Shown here in pieces: positions 24,028 through 32,893 of a stretch of DNA of 64,000 bases. Positions within the stretch are counted from its first letter, which is position 1. Every line of letters begins with the position of its first letter. Under the pieces are notes generated by a model. That model did no database searches, was not told where the DNA came from, and worked only from the letters and a program-made list of their open reading frames with translations. The stretch is from Paenibacillus sabinae T27. GTDB taxonomy: Bacteria; Bacillota; Bacilli; Paenibacillales; Paenibacillaceae. The position numbers and the translations under genes are program-made. The DNA is taken from assembly GCF_000612505.1 (NCBI RefSeq), contig NZ_CP004078.1:4193252-4257251 (forward strand). The letters are read 5' to 3'.

Positions 24028-25554
24028 TTACGGCGACTTCGCCGCTCCTTTTTTCTTACTGGCCTTGATATCGGCAGCCATCTGCATCATTGCCGCAAAT
24101 TCCTCTTCACTCACGGCTCCTGACTGACCATCATCCACCGCAATCTGGATTTCGGGCTTCCCGGACCGGCCTGCGCCCTTCCCATAAGAACGCGAACGCG
24201 CTCCCGGCGCGCCGGAGGCCGCTTTTCCTTTGACCTTGGATTGATCGCGTATGTAGCGTACCGCCTTCTCGTAGCTGTTAACCTGCTTGACCAGCATATT
24301 GGAGGCAATGGCCTCAACAAAATTGCGGTTGATCCGCTGTTCTCCTCCCGAGGCGACCATGGCCATCAGGTAGTGAATGAGAATGTTGATGACTTCGCCC
24401 GGCAGCTTGTAATTGAGATCGATTTTCTCGAAAATATCCAACAGCTGACCCGGCACCGACCCCGGAAAAAAAGTCTGAAGCAGCCGGGTATACGGCTCGT
24501 TGCGCAGCATCATATTATATTGGTGAATATCGCATTTGGAGAGGAACTGCGGAGGAACCTCCACATAATATTCCATTTCGACCGGCTGCTCATCGGGCAC
24601 GATCGGTTCTTCGGCCTGCTCGGCCGCCCGGATGGACACGACCTTTGCGGCGGCAACTTCACGCTGCTCCTGCCGCTTCATATTTTGCCGAAAATGCTGG
24701 CTCGCCCGGTGCTGAAGCTCATCCAGCAGCACATCGCCGTCCGGACCAAAAATACCGTCCTCGTCAAGCAGCCGGCATAGATCCTGCGCGCTGAGCTTAT
24801 ATTTGTGGGCCACATAGTTGATGACCCCCATCTGCTCATAATCGAAACGCAGCTTCTCGACATGCGCCCGGTTCACCGACTCCCGCGGAAACCGCAAAAT
24901 GATGTCGCTGTAGCCGATCTCAAGCTTCCCTTCCCCATTCTTAACGGGCTGTCGGACGGCGGCTACCTCGGTCAGCGCCTGCTCCAGCTCGTAGTCGATG
25001 ACATGCGTGTTCAGCTCGAAAATATCGTAGAACGGCCGCGAGATATTCTCCTTGCCAACGGCTCCCCTGCTCCATTCCTCCGGCTCCCTGCCCCAAAACT
25101 GCTCTCTTAAGGACAAGACGGCGAATTTGCCGACCTTGTCGCGCAGCAGCAGCGTCAAATGCTGAGTGGCAAAAAAATCCGACGGCGACAGCGGAGTCAT
25201 CAGCTCGTACTCGTACATATAATCTTCGGATTCCGGTATGAAGACCCGACTCGTCTGAAGCAGACCGACCGCTTCCAGCTTGGATGCCTGTTCGATCATC
25301 GTTCTGCGGCCCTTCTCGTTCGGTTCGACACCAAGCGTCAGAAACAGGCGCCGCTGCGGCTCCGCAGGCGAATACCCGATTGCTTCTGCCGGAACATGAG
25401 AATACAGCAAACGATACAAACTTATAGCTAAAGCGCCGACCATAGGCTGGTAAATGGAGCTCAACATACGTTCGTCGACGGGACTGAGACCGAATTCGCG
25501 GGAAACGCAGTACCGATGATGTTCGGTGAAATGATGTAAATGACTGATATGCAT
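24028..25554 (-). CDS. dnaB: Replication initiation and membrane attachment protein DnaB
   Basis: 508 residues, Firmicutes DnaB (not the helicase). A winged-helix N-terminal region is followed by two DnaB/DnaD-type helical domains and a basic C-terminal tail. It works with DnaD and DnaI in helicase loading at oriC. The ATG at 25554 has GGAGG nine bases upstream; the longer frame to 25575 lacks one. Confidence 0.9.
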   Translation of the reverse strand: MHISHLHHFTEHHRYCVSREFGLSPVDERMLSSIYQPMVGALAISLYRLLYSHVPAEAIGYSPAEPQRRLFLTLGVEPNEKGRRTMIEQASKLEAVGLLQTSRVFIPESEDYMYEYELMTPLSPSDFFATQHLTLLLRDKVGKFAVLSLREQFWGREPEEWSRGAVGKENISRPFYDIFELNTHVIDYELEQALTEVAAVRQPVKNGEGKLEIGYSDIILRFPRESVNRAHVEKLRFDYEQMGVINYVAHKYKLSAQDLCRLLDEDGIFGPDGDVLLDELQHRASQHFRQNMKRQEQREVAAAKVVSIRAAEQAEEPIVPDEQPVEMEYYVEVPPQFLSKCDIHQYNMMLRNEPYTRLLQTFFPGSVPGQLLDIFEKIDLNYKLPGEVINILIHYLMAMVASGGEQRINRNFVEAIASNMLVKQVNSYEKAVRYIRDQSKVKGKAASGAPGARSRSYGKGAGRSGKPEIQIAVDDGQSGAVSEEEFAAMMQMAADIKASKKKGAAKSP

Positions 25555-25606
25555 CTTCGGATACCTCCAATTCACGAATTCTTAGGACATTTCTATTCAA
25601 AGTAGA

Positions 25607-25635
25607 GTTCTATTCTATCATAAATCGACTGTCAA
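25607..25635 (-). promoter_or_regulatory. Candidate dnaB-dnaI promoter
   Basis: A perfect -35 TTGACA and -10 TAGAAC with a 17-base spacer on the minus strand, about 50 bases before dnaB. Confidence 0.4.
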
Positions 25636-25745
25636 TAAATGTGGAAAAAAGCCCAAATCGGGCGCTTTCTCCCGCTCGCTCGCATCCGGTCCGCCTTATC
25701 CTGATCTATGCTGATTTTTTAGAAAATATGATGAAACAAATTAAA

Positions 25746-25787
25746 ACGGCCGCATCCTCAAGTGATTCTTACCCGGGAAGCGGCCGT
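25746..25787 (-). terminator. Terminator of the Dabb-protein gene
   Basis: ACGGCCGC and GCGGCCGT form an 8-bp stem around a 26-base loop; on the minus strand TTTTAATTTG follows. Confidence 0.6.
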
Positions 25788-25826
25788 CTGGTTGCGCCTT
25801 ATGTCTAATATAGGGTTATTCGTAAA

Positions 25827-26114
25827 TCAATCTTCATATAACAAGGATGCGCCGGATTCAATCACGGTCTGCATAAATGTTGAAACCTCGACATGCTTGG
25901 GATGCGTAAGGTAAGCCTGATAATCCTCCATGGACCCGTACCGTGTAATCAGCATCAGGTCAAAGGGCGATTGTCCGGTCCGTACATCCTCCCTGACCTC
26001 AATCCCGGCAAGACTTTCAATTTGTCCCCTCATGCCGAGTAGCGTCTCCCGGACCCGATCCCTTATTTCCGGGCTGTTATCCTTGAGTTTGATCAGCAAA
26101 TTATTTATAAGCAT
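25827..26114 (-). CDS. Dabb-domain (stress-response A/B barrel) protein
   Basis: 95 residues forming one dimeric alpha-beta barrel domain. Typical elements are the starting strand INNLLIKLKD, the middle strand FDLMLITRYGSMEDYQAYLTHPKHVEV and the C-terminal helix. The function of most members is unknown; some are enzymes acting on small aromatic compounds. It has its own terminator and may be cotranscribed with the SDR gene 50 bases upstream. Confidence 0.75.
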   Translation of the reverse strand: MLINNLLIKLKDNSPEIRDRVRETLLGMRGQIESLAGIEVREDVRTGQSPFDLMLITRYGSMEDYQAYLTHPKHVEVSTFMQTVIESGASLLYED

Positions 26115-26163
26115 CTCAACAACTCCTTTTCTTATACGTAATAGAAACTGTGTACCTTCCCGG

Positions 26164-26910
26164 TTACACGGCCGGAAGTGTCCCGCCGTCGATCACATAC
26201 TCGCTGCCGGTGATGGAGGCAGCACGATCGGATGCCAGAAAAGCCACCAGCTCCGCCACTTCCTCCGGAAGGCCGGGACGGCCAAGCGGTATGCCACCGA
26301 GCGAATCCATCAGGGCGCTCAGCGCCGATTCCCGGCTTCCCGTTTCGACTGATAGCCGGTCCAACAGCGCATCGGCGGCCTTGGTCTGAATGAAGCCCGG
26401 AGCAACCGTGTTGATTCGCACGCCCAAAGGTGCGAACTGCTTGGACAACCCTTTGCTGTATGTGGTAAGCGCTGCTTTGGCCGCCGCATAAGCGAGAGTC
26501 GCTTCGTACAGGGGAAGCCTGCGCTGAATGGAGGAAATATGGATGATCACCCCGCTTCTACGCTCCACCATACCGGGCAGCAGGCCGCGGTCCAGCCTTA
26601 TGGACGCGAACAAATTGGCGTTAATCGTCTCCTGCCAGTCCTGGTCGCTTAAGACGAGCGCTCCTCCGGAAGGGGCAGATGAGCCACCGACATTGTTTAC
26701 CAGAATGTCCACTCCACCCAGGCGGTTCAAAGCCTCCTGTACCACCTTTTCGACTCCTTCCGGTGTGCTGACATCCGCCTCAACAAAAAGGCCTTGAAAG
26801 GTTCCCGGTTCAGGGGCCGAGCGGGCTGTAATCATTACTGTGGCGCCGGAATCAGCCAGCCTCCCTGCGATCGCCGCGCCCATTCCCTTGGTCCCGCCTG
26901 TCACCAGCAC
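26164..26910 (-). CDS. SDR-family oxidoreductase
   Basis: At least 248 residues. The Rossmann signature is VTGGTKGMGAAIA, with NNVG, catalytic Ser in IHISSIQ, and YAAAK. The frame shown begins at a GTG inside the first beta strand. The reading frame is open upstream, where EKEFAGKR would complete the strand, up to an ATA at 26955 that stands eight bases after AAAGGAG; no ATG, GTG or TTG is at the proper distance. Substrate unknown. Divergent from a LysR gene. Confidence 0.8.
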   Translation of the reverse strand: MLVTGGTKGMGAAIAGRLADSGATVMITARSAPEPGTFQGLFVEADVSTPEGVEKVVQEALNRLGGVDILVNNVGGSSAPSGGALVLSDQDWQETINANLFASIRLDRGLLPGMVERRSGVIIHISSIQRRLPLYEATLAYAAAKAALTTYSKGLSKQFAPLGVRINTVAPGFIQTKAADALLDRLSVETGSRESALSALMDSLGGIPLGRPGLPEEVAELVAFLASDRAASITGSEYVIDGGTLPAV

Positions 26911-27082
26911 CCGCTTCCCGGCAAATTCCTTCTCTGTGCCTTTATAAAAAGCTATAACCTCATCTCCTTTGTTTCATGTGCTTCCGATCGGACAGCTACA
27001 TCTTACAATGGACTTTTCAATTAATCTATTTTATTATTTTCATCAAATCAATGAATATTTTTAATGAAAGAATGGAGGCTCC

Positions 27083-27985
27083 ATGGAACTGACTCAGCTC
27101 GAATATTTTCTGACGGCTGCCCGGCATCAGCATTTAACCAGAGCGGCAGAGGAACTGCGGGTAACCCAGTCGGCCTTAAGCCACGCCATATCCAAGCTGG
27201 AGAGCGAACTGGGCGTTCCCCTGTTCGATCGAACAGGGCGCAATATCCGGGTCAATGCGTTTGGTCTCATGTTCGCCAAGCGGGTGGAGCGAGGACTCCT
27301 GGAACTGAAGTCAGGCATCCATGAAATCGAAGCCAATACCAACCCCGACACCGGAATCGTGAACCTCTCTTATCTCAATATTCTAGGCGCCGAGCAGGTA
27401 CCCCGACTTATTAAAGATTATCAGCGGCTGAAACCGGGCGTAAGATTCGAATTGACGCAGGGCAACTACGATGATATCAACGCCCATCTGGAAGCCGGTC
27501 ACTCGGATTTAATGATTACATCCAAGGAGGCGGCTGACGATAAGCATGAATGGGCGTCCATCAGCACCGTTCCGCTGTACCTTGCCGTACCCAAAGAACA
27601 TCCCTTTGCGGCTCGAGCCTCTATCAGCCTTCGGAAGATTACGGGGGAGGCTTTTATCGGCATGAACAAGAACTGCGGGCTGAAAAAGACTCTGACGACC
27701 CGGTTCATGAATACCGGCTTTGAGCTGAACGTCATATATGACGCCGAGGATTTAATGACAGTCGCAGGATTTATCTCCGCAGGGCTCGGGTTGTCCGTAC
27801 TGCCCAGAATGACGGGGCTTCAATTGGAAGGCATCTCCTGGCTGCCGATCGAAGAACGGGACTGGACATGGGAGATCGGCCTTAAATGGCGGACGGACCG
27901 GTATCTGTCTCCTGCCGCTCGCGGGTTTCTGGATTTTGTTCTCAGCTACTATCCGGAACAGGAACAGGCTGTCCCCCTGACGTAG
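27083..27985 (+). CDS. LysR-family transcriptional regulator
   Basis: 300 residues. The N-terminal helix-turn-helix (HLTRAAEELRVTQSALSHAISKLESELG) is followed by an effector-binding domain from about 90. GGAGG precedes the ATG closely. It is divergent from the SDR/Dabb genes across 170 bases and probably controls them; the inducer is unknown. Confidence 0.85.
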   Translation: MELTQLEYFLTAARHQHLTRAAEELRVTQSALSHAISKLESELGVPLFDRTGRNIRVNAFGLMFAKRVERGLLELKSGIHEIEANTNPDTGIVNLSYLNILGAEQVPRLIKDYQRLKPGVRFELTQGNYDDINAHLEAGHSDLMITSKEAADDKHEWASISTVPLYLAVPKEHPFAARASISLRKITGEAFIGMNKNCGLKKTLTTRFMNTGFELNVIYDAEDLMTVAGFISAGLGLSVLPRMTGLQLEGISWLPIEERDWTWEIGLKWRTDRYLSPAARGFLDFVLSYYPEQEQAVPLT

Positions 27986-28000
27986 CCGGGGAACAGCCTG
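27965..28000 (+). terminator. Hairpin over the lysR stop codon
   Basis: CAGGCTGTCCCC pairs with GGGG(A)ACAGCCTG, 12 bp with one bulge. There is no clear T tract; possibly a terminator. Confidence 0.4.
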
Positions 28001-28040
28001 CTTGATATGCCTTATCTTCGTCTAGAACACTTGTCTTCGT

Positions 28041-28337
28041 TTAGAACATTTTATAGCCGCCGAGCCGCAGACGCCGGATAGTCCAGCCGCTGAGCACCGC
28101 TCCAGCCAGCCCCGCAATGCCGGTCAGGTAATCCACGGGGTGAAACGAGGACAGATGCTCCCAGAGCGTCACGGAAGAACGGTCCCAGATCGAATACACC
28201 ACCACCGGCAAAATGACGAGCACGAACAAATAAGCCGGAAACCAGGTGGTCTTCATTAACATATTGAGGATAAAGCCGATGCCGAACATCATCACAAAGA
28301 ACAGAACGGTGAGCACAAACACAGGAATAAGTCCCAT
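28041..28337 (-). CDS. YuiB-like small membrane protein
   Basis: 98 residues with three hydrophobic segments. The N-terminal stretch (VFFVMMFGIGFILNML) and the setting near NDH-2 and YumC genes correspond to B. subtilis yuiB, which lies in the yumB/yumC/yui cluster. The function is unknown. Confidence 0.6.
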   Translation of the reverse strand: MGLIPVFVLTVLFFVMMFGIGFILNMLMKTTWFPAYLFVLVILPVVVYSIWDRSSVTLWEHLSSFHPVDYLTGIAGLAGAVLSGWTIRRLRLGGYKMF

Positions 28338-28515
28338 CGTTACCCTTCCCCTCTCTCGATTAAGAAGCGCGAATAAAGCATCAACCCGTAGTCAGTTTAC
28401 TAGAAAAAAAGGGGCGAAGCAACGAAATTCATAGGGCTCGCCTTGCCCCCGTTTGCTCTTCACCGTACGCTTGCGCTACAATGCTTAGAAGGACAACCAT
28501 TTGAGGAGTGATCGC

Positions 28516-29268
28516 ATGAGTGAAGCCGCTTTGACGCTGGAAGGATGGTATGCGCTCCATGACTTCCGCTCTCTGGATTGGACCGCCTGGACGGCGGCCG
28601 ATGACGAGGAACGCGCTGTGGCTCTGGATGAACTGAATGCTTTTATAGAGGAATGGTCCGGTGTAGAAGAAGCGAAGCTGGGCAGTTCCGCCTGGTATTC
28701 GATCGTCGGACAGAAGGCCGATTTTGTGATGGTGCATCTGCGCGAAAGCCTGGAAGAGCTGAACAAGCTTGAGGTCGCTTTCAACAAGACGGCATTTGCC
28801 GCTTTTACAACCAAAGCTTACTCCTATGTCAGTATTGTGGAGCTAAGCAATTATAATCCGAGCGGAGAGAGCGGAGAAGACCCAATGCAGAATCCGCATA
28901 TCGCCGCCCGCCTGAAGCCGGCCCTCCCGAAATCTAAGCATATCTGCTTCTACCCGATGAACAAAAAGCGCGAGCTGGCCGACAACTGGTACATGCTTGA
29001 TATGGCCAAGCGCAAGGAGCTGATGTATTCGCACGGGCTGATCGGCCGCGGATACGCAGGCAAGGTGAAACAGATCATTACCGGCTCTGTCGGTCTGGAC
29101 GATTGGGAATGGGGCGTAACGCTGTTCGCCGACGACGCGCTGCAGTTCAAGAAGCTGGTCTATGAGATGCGGTTTGACGAAGTCAGCGCCCGATACGGCG
29201 AATTCGGATCGTTCTATGTCGGCAACCTGCTGACTTTTGAATCCTTTGACGAGATGTTAAAAGTATAG
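28516..29268 (+). CDS. hemQ: Coproheme decarboxylase (HemQ/ChdC)
   Basis: 250 residues, two ferredoxin-like halves of the chlorite-dismutase superfamily. Catalytic Tyr (about Y146 in CFYPMNKKR) and the proximal haem ligand His (about H173 in [14 protein letters not shown]) are present. It converts iron-coproporphyrin III to haem b, the last step of the Firmicutes/Actinobacteria haem pathway. The ATG at 28516 has GAGGAG seven bases upstream. Confidence 0.92.
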   Translation: MSEAALTLEGWYALHDFRSLDWTAWTAADDEERAVALDELNAFIEEWSGVEEAKLGSSAWYSIVGQKADFVMVHLRESLEELNKLEVAFNKTAFAAFTTKAYSYVSIVELSNYNPSGESGEDPMQNPHIAARLKPALPKSKHICFYPMNKKRELADNWYMLDMAKRKELMYSHGLIGRGYAGKVKQIITGSVGLDDWEWGVTLFADDALQFKKLVYEMRFDEVSARYGEFGSFYVGNLLTFESFDEMLKV

Positions 29269-29276
29269 CAAGTAAG

Positions 29277-29379
29277 AAGAAACGGCTTCGCCGTCCTCTG
29301 AAAGAGGGGGCACCCGTTTCTCGTAAAAGTATCAGGTCAAGGTTAAGCGCGAAGCTTATCCTTGACCTGATACTTCGAA
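29277..29379. repeat. Composite hairpin element, copy 2
   Basis: The first 50 bases match copy 1 at 13381 almost exactly (AAGAAACGGCTTCGCCGTCC, then a CCTC/GAGG stem and CCGTTTCTCGTAAAA). The following hairpin has different arms (29329-29348 and 29354-29373, 20 bp with one mismatch) but the same border TTCGAAA. Again it lies between two convergent transcription units. Confidence 0.8.
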
Positions 29380-29423
29380 AAAGGGTGTGCCTTTCGCGTC
29401 AACACGCGAAGGGCACACCCTTT
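29380..29423. terminator. Terminator hairpin abutting element copy 2
   Basis: AAAGGGTGTGCC pairs with GGCACACCCTTT, with an inner CGCG stem; TCTTTC follows on the plus strand. It is the counterpart of 13486-13522 next to copy 1. Confidence 0.65.
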
Positions 29424-29426
29424 CTT

Positions 29427-29693
29427 TCACTGTTCTTCCGAAGACGCTTCATCGTCTCCGTCTTCCTGCAAGCTCTTCAAATAATCGGCGGTCTGCCGGT
29501 CCCGTGTCCGACTCTTCTCCTTCAGCCGCTCAATCGCGGGCATGATGAGCAGGTCGATTTCTTTCTGGACTGTATAGGCCAGATCATGCCTTTCCTGGTC
29601 CTCCAGATAGGAGCCAACCTCAATCAGGCTGTTGTAACGGTCAAGCTCGTCCCGGGTCAAAAGCCCCCGCACCTGTACGCTGCAATGACGCAT
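29427..29693 (-). CDS. Hypothetical protein downstream of NDH-2
   Basis: 88 residues, soluble, mostly helical and charged (LTRDELDRYNSLIEVGSYLEDQ, then an acidic tail). I do not recognise a family. The ATG begins two bases after the TAG of the NDH-2 gene and has no clear ribosome site of its own, so translation probably depends on coupling to the upstream gene. Confidence 0.6.
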   Translation of the reverse strand: MRHCSVQVRGLLTRDELDRYNSLIEVGSYLEDQERHDLAYTVQKEIDLLIMPAIERLKEKSRTRDRQTADYLKSLQEDGDDEASSEEQ

Positions 29694-29694
29694 C

Positions 29695-30888
29695 CTACAG
29701 GAATCTGCCTTTCTTCAGCACCAGCGGAATGCCACCGATGATAAAGAGATAGCGCAGATCGACGACTTTTTTGAGCTGGGCCGCAAAAAAGCCCTTGTAC
29801 TTCTTGTCGCCAACCACGGCGATTCCCTCGCCCTTGCCGAGCGAAGCCACCGTTCCTTTATTGCTGAACGCGAATTTCTTCGGCTGCTGGCTCCGGATCG
29901 CGGCTACCAGGTTGTTAGCGCAGCACTCGCCCTGCTGCATGGCGATCTGCGCCGTCGGAGGGTAAGGACGGCCTTCCGGCGAGATCATGAGCGAACCGTC
30001 ACCGATGATGAAGATGTTGTCGTGTCCCGGAGCGCGCAGGAATTCGTCCACTTTCACGCGGCCGCGCATCGCCTCGAAGCCCGCCGCTTCGATCAGACGG
30101 TTCCCGCGGATGCCGCCCGTCCAGACGATCGTCGACGCCTTGATTTCTTCGCCCGTCGCAAGCAGGACGCTGCCCTGCGTGCATTCCTTGATCGCTACGC
30201 CGATCTTGAAGGTCACGCCTCGCTTCGTCAGCACCTTCATGGCATGCTCCACCAGCTCCGGCGCAAAGCCCGGCAGCGCGGTTGGAGCCGCCTCAACGTT
30301 GTAGATGTTGACCAGACTCGGATCGACGTCGTACTCCTTGCAGAGTTCGGGAATCCGGTCCGCAAGCTCGGCTACAAATTCGATGCCGCTGAAGCCCGCG
30401 CCGCCGACAACGAAATTGATATGCTCCTGCGGGTTGTTCTCGTTCTTGTATTTGGCGAATTGGTACTCAATATGCTGGCGGATAAGACGGACCGAGTTGA
30501 TGCTGCGGATCGTCAGGGCATACTTGTCCAGTCCCGGAATGCCGAAGGTCTCCGGCTCGCCGCCAAGCGCGATAACGAGATAGTCGTAGGACAGCGTGCC
30601 GTCCTCCAAAATGACTTTTTTCTGCTGGGTGCGGATTTCCTGCACCGACGACTTCACCAGATCGATCTTGAATTCATCGATAAGCTTGGAAATGGCAACG
30701 CGAGAATCCTCGATCGAATCCGTTCCCGCGGCAGGCATATGAAGATGGGTCGTAAAGTAATGGTACTCGTGGCGATTAACAAGAGTGACATCCGCCTCGT
30801 TGTAGTTTAAGGCCTTTTGCAGACGCTGTGCGGTTAATATACCTCCGTATCCCGCACCTAGAATTACGATTTTGGGAATACTATTCAT
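29695..30888 (-). CDS. Type II NADH:menaquinone oxidoreductase (YumB-like)
   Basis: 397 residues. Two dinucleotide-binding folds, VILGAGYGGILTAQRL for FAD and VVGGAGFSGIEFVAEL for NADH, plus IIGDGS for the FAD ribityl contact and a C-terminal membrane-associating region ending LVLKKGRFL. It feeds electrons from NADH into the quinone pool without pumping. AAGGAG lies seven bases before the ATG. Divergent from YumC. Confidence 0.88.
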   Translation of the reverse strand: MNSIPKIVILGAGYGGILTAQRLQKALNYNEADVTLVNRHEYHYFTTHLHMPAAGTDSIEDSRVAISKLIDEFKIDLVKSSVQEIRTQQKKVILEDGTLSYDYLVIALGGEPETFGIPGLDKYALTIRSINSVRLIRQHIEYQFAKYKNENNPQEHINFVVGGAGFSGIEFVAELADRIPELCKEYDVDPSLVNIYNVEAAPTALPGFAPELVEHAMKVLTKRGVTFKIGVAIKECTQGSVLLATGEEIKASTIVWTGGIRGNRLIEAAGFEAMRGRVKVDEFLRAPGHDNIFIIGDGSLMISPEGRPYPPTAQIAMQQGECCANNLVAAIRSQQPKKFAFSNKGTVASLGKGEGIAVVGDKKYKGFFAAQLKKVVDLRYLFIIGGIPLVLKKGRFL

Positions 30889-31099
30889 TTTCCGGCTCCT
30901 TCCAACAGGCGAATCTGATTTAACTGTTCATTTTAAGATTATTGTGAAATTATACACATAAGGTTGGAATAAATTCCAATAAAACTTAAAGCAATTCGAA
31001 AATAATCATATATATTGTAAACCTTACTTAGCCATTAATCAAATGGAATTCATTCACAGCAATTGGCGAATGCTCCAGTTAATTCTGTGAACCTGACCT

Positions 31100-31128
31100 T
31101 TGCAGGCTGGTCTCACAATGTTTATAAT
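31100..31128 (+). promoter_or_regulatory. Promoter of the YumC gene
   Basis: TTGCAG and TATAAT with exactly 17 bases between them, 48 bases before the GTG start. A strong housekeeping-type match. Confidence 0.65.
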
Positions 31129-31176
31129 GGGGTAGTATGGCAATTTGAATATATCAACTTGGAGGTGTAAAATCCT

Positions 31177-32178
31177 GTGACTTCCCAGCAATCCGATTCT
31201 CCCATTAACGACCTGCTGATCATCGGTGGAGGCCCTGCAGGCATGTTTGCCGCATTCTACGGCGGGATGCGTCAGGCGTCTGTAACCCTTATTGAGAGTA
31301 TGCCCCAATTGGGCGGGCAGCTTGCCGCTCTCTATCCCGAAAAATATATTTACGACGTAGCGGGGTTCCCTAAAGTTACCGCGCAAGAGCTGGTAGACAA
31401 TCTTTCCCGGCAAATGAGCCTGTTCCAGACCGATATCCGTCTGGAGGAGAAGGTCATTTCCGTGGAGAAACGGGAAGAACGCCATTTTGTCGTAACGACC
31501 GACAAAGCGGAATATCATGCCAAGGCCGTCATCATCACGGCAGGCGTAGGCGCCTTTGAACCCCGCCGCCTGGAGCTGCCCGAAGCGGGGCGCTTTGAAA
31601 AAGCGAATTTGCACTATTTTGTAAGCGATTTGAATGCTTTTAAAGATAAAAAGGTACTGATCAGCGGCGGCGGCGACTCCGCGGTCGACTGGGCGCTGAT
31701 GCTCGAGCCGGTCGCCGCCGAGGTTACTCTGATCCACCGCCGCGACAAGTTCCGCGCTCACGAGCACAGCGTCGAGAACCTGATGAATTCCAAAGTCAAG
31801 GTCATCACGCCTACCGAGATTACCGCGCTGCACGGCGAAGAGTTCATAGAGAAAGTGACCCTTTCCAATGTCAAGACCAAAGAAACCCAGGAGCTTGAAG
31901 TGGACAGCGTTATTGTCAACTTCGGCTTCGTCTCCTCGCTCGGTCCGATTACCGAATGGGGTCTCCAGATCGAAGGCAGCTCCATTGTCGTCGACTCCCG
32001 GATGGAGACGAATATCCCGGGTCTGTTCGCCGCGGGCGATATTACCACTTACCCCGGCAAGCTGAAGCTGATCGCCGTCGGATTCGGCGAAGCACCGACT
32101 GCCGTGAACAACGCCAAGGTCTACATCGACCCTGAGGCGAAGCTGTCTCCCGGCCACAGCAGCAATCTGAAGCTGTAA
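31177..32178 (+). CDS. yumC: Ferredoxin/flavodoxin-NADP+ reductase, YumC type
   Basis: 333 residues, thioredoxin-reductase-like fold without the CxxC redox pair. FAD-binding [21 protein letters not shown]-binding [13 protein letters not shown] and [23 protein letters not shown] are all present. It supplies reduced ferredoxin or flavodoxin. The start is GTG, with GGAGG 11 bases upstream. The neighbours NDH-2 and YuiB match the B. subtilis cluster. Confidence 0.9.
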   Translation: MTSQQSDSPINDLLIIGGGPAGMFAAFYGGMRQASVTLIESMPQLGGQLAALYPEKYIYDVAGFPKVTAQELVDNLSRQMSLFQTDIRLEEKVISVEKREERHFVVTTDKAEYHAKAVIITAGVGAFEPRRLELPEAGRFEKANLHYFVSDLNAFKDKKVLISGGGDSAVDWALMLEPVAAEVTLIHRRDKFRAHEHSVENLMNSKVKVITPTEITALHGEEFIEKVTLSNVKTKETQELEVDSVIVNFGFVSSLGPITEWGLQIEGSSIVVDSRMETNIPGLFAAGDITTYPGKLKLIAVGFGEAPTAVNNAKVYIDPEAKLSPGHSSNLKL

Positions 32179-32284
32179 AACCGGTGTTGGCATAAGCAAT
32201 TGTCTGCGGGGACCCCGCTGAAGTGCCCAAAAATTATTTTTCTTAGACAAAGCTGCACTTTATGAGGGGTTATTTAATATAAAA

Positions 32285-32332
32285 AGGGTATCCTGACGGG
32301 TTGAGATAAACTGCAGCTCGAAAGGATACCCT
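32285..32332. terminator. Hairpin between YumC and sda
   Basis: AGGGTATCCT pairs with AGGATACCCT around a 28-base loop; ATTTAAAT follows on the plus strand, TTTTTATATT on the minus strand. Probably bidirectional, ending yumC and sda. Confidence 0.6.
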
Positions 32333-32392
32333 ATTTAAATTCTGGTAGCGGTATAGGTTTATGTAGTGCTTCATGGATAATCCAGAAGTCTG

Positions 32393-32545
32393 TTATTGGA
32401 GTACCGCATGGTGTGGAGAGTGTAAGTTCCGTTTGAGAATTTCAACGAGCAGAAGCGCGATAAAATCATGCTCCAGCTGAAGTTCAATGGCCTTATGGTA
32501 AGAGTCCAACAGCATCTCGTCCGATAATTCAACCACAACGTTCAC
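32393..32545 (-). CDS. sda: Sporulation inhibitor Sda
   Basis: 50 residues. The core LSDEMLLDSYHKAIELQLEHDFIALL closely parallels B. subtilis Sda, a helical hairpin that binds the sporulation kinase KinA and blocks phosphorelay entry while replication is ongoing or damaged. The frame starts at GTG 32545 with AAAGG upstream (a second GTG three codons later is possible). The promoter region has a LexA-type box and DnaA boxes, as expected of a replication checkpoint gene. Confidence 0.85.
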   Translation of the reverse strand: MNVVVELSDEMLLDSYHKAIELQLEHDFIALLLVEILKRNLHSPHHAVLQ

Positions 32546-32573
32546 CTACCTTTCCTTTTTTTGGTTCCTCTCT

Positions 32574-32609
32574 ATCATAGCAAACTATCAATTTTCGAAC
32601 AAGTGTTCT
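32574..32609 (-). promoter_or_regulatory. sda promoter with LexA (DinR) box
   Basis: On the minus strand, -35 TTGTTC and -10 TATGAT are 17 bases apart. CGAACAAGTGTTCT at 32596-32609 has the perfect GAAC-N4-GTTC core of Firmicutes LexA boxes and overlaps the -35. Confidence 0.65.
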
Positions 32610-32611
32610 TA

Positions 32612-32711
32612 TTATCCACAGCTAGATGTGGAAATCCTGTGCATAATGTGTGAGTAAGGGCGATTAGTGCAGTGTACATGCGGTGGACTATGGGGATAAC
32701 AGTTATACACA
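32612..32711. promoter_or_regulatory. Cluster of DnaA boxes upstream of sda
   Basis: Three exact matches to TTATNCACA: TTATCCACA at 32612-32620, TGTGCATAA (reverse) at 32638-32646 and TTATACACA at 32703-32711, plus TGGGGATAA at 32691-32699 with one mismatch. DnaA is known to activate sda in B. subtilis. The gap 32546-32893 holds no gene besides these sites. Confidence 0.75.
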
Positions 32712-32893
32712 GGATTCGCCTTTGGTAGTATAATAAAAAAATTTCTGCTTTGCTATAATAATTTTAAAAAATCGGTCTCTTTTCCCCTGTTAAATGAACT
32801 AATATCGGAACTAAGGATACACATCTGGCGCAAAAATGTAAAACTCTTTTTATACATTTGCCTATTTTTATTGTCATACTGGTTCATTCGTGG

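Noticed and set aside
31054..32250. 398-codon open frame antisense to yumC
   Set aside because: It is the mirror of a clear yumC gene, has no ribosome site, and its composition is that of an antisense frame in GC-rich DNA.
32612..32711. DnaA-box cluster as a replication origin
   Set aside because: No dnaA or dnaN nearby and no long AT-rich unwinding region; position upstream of sda explains the boxes better.
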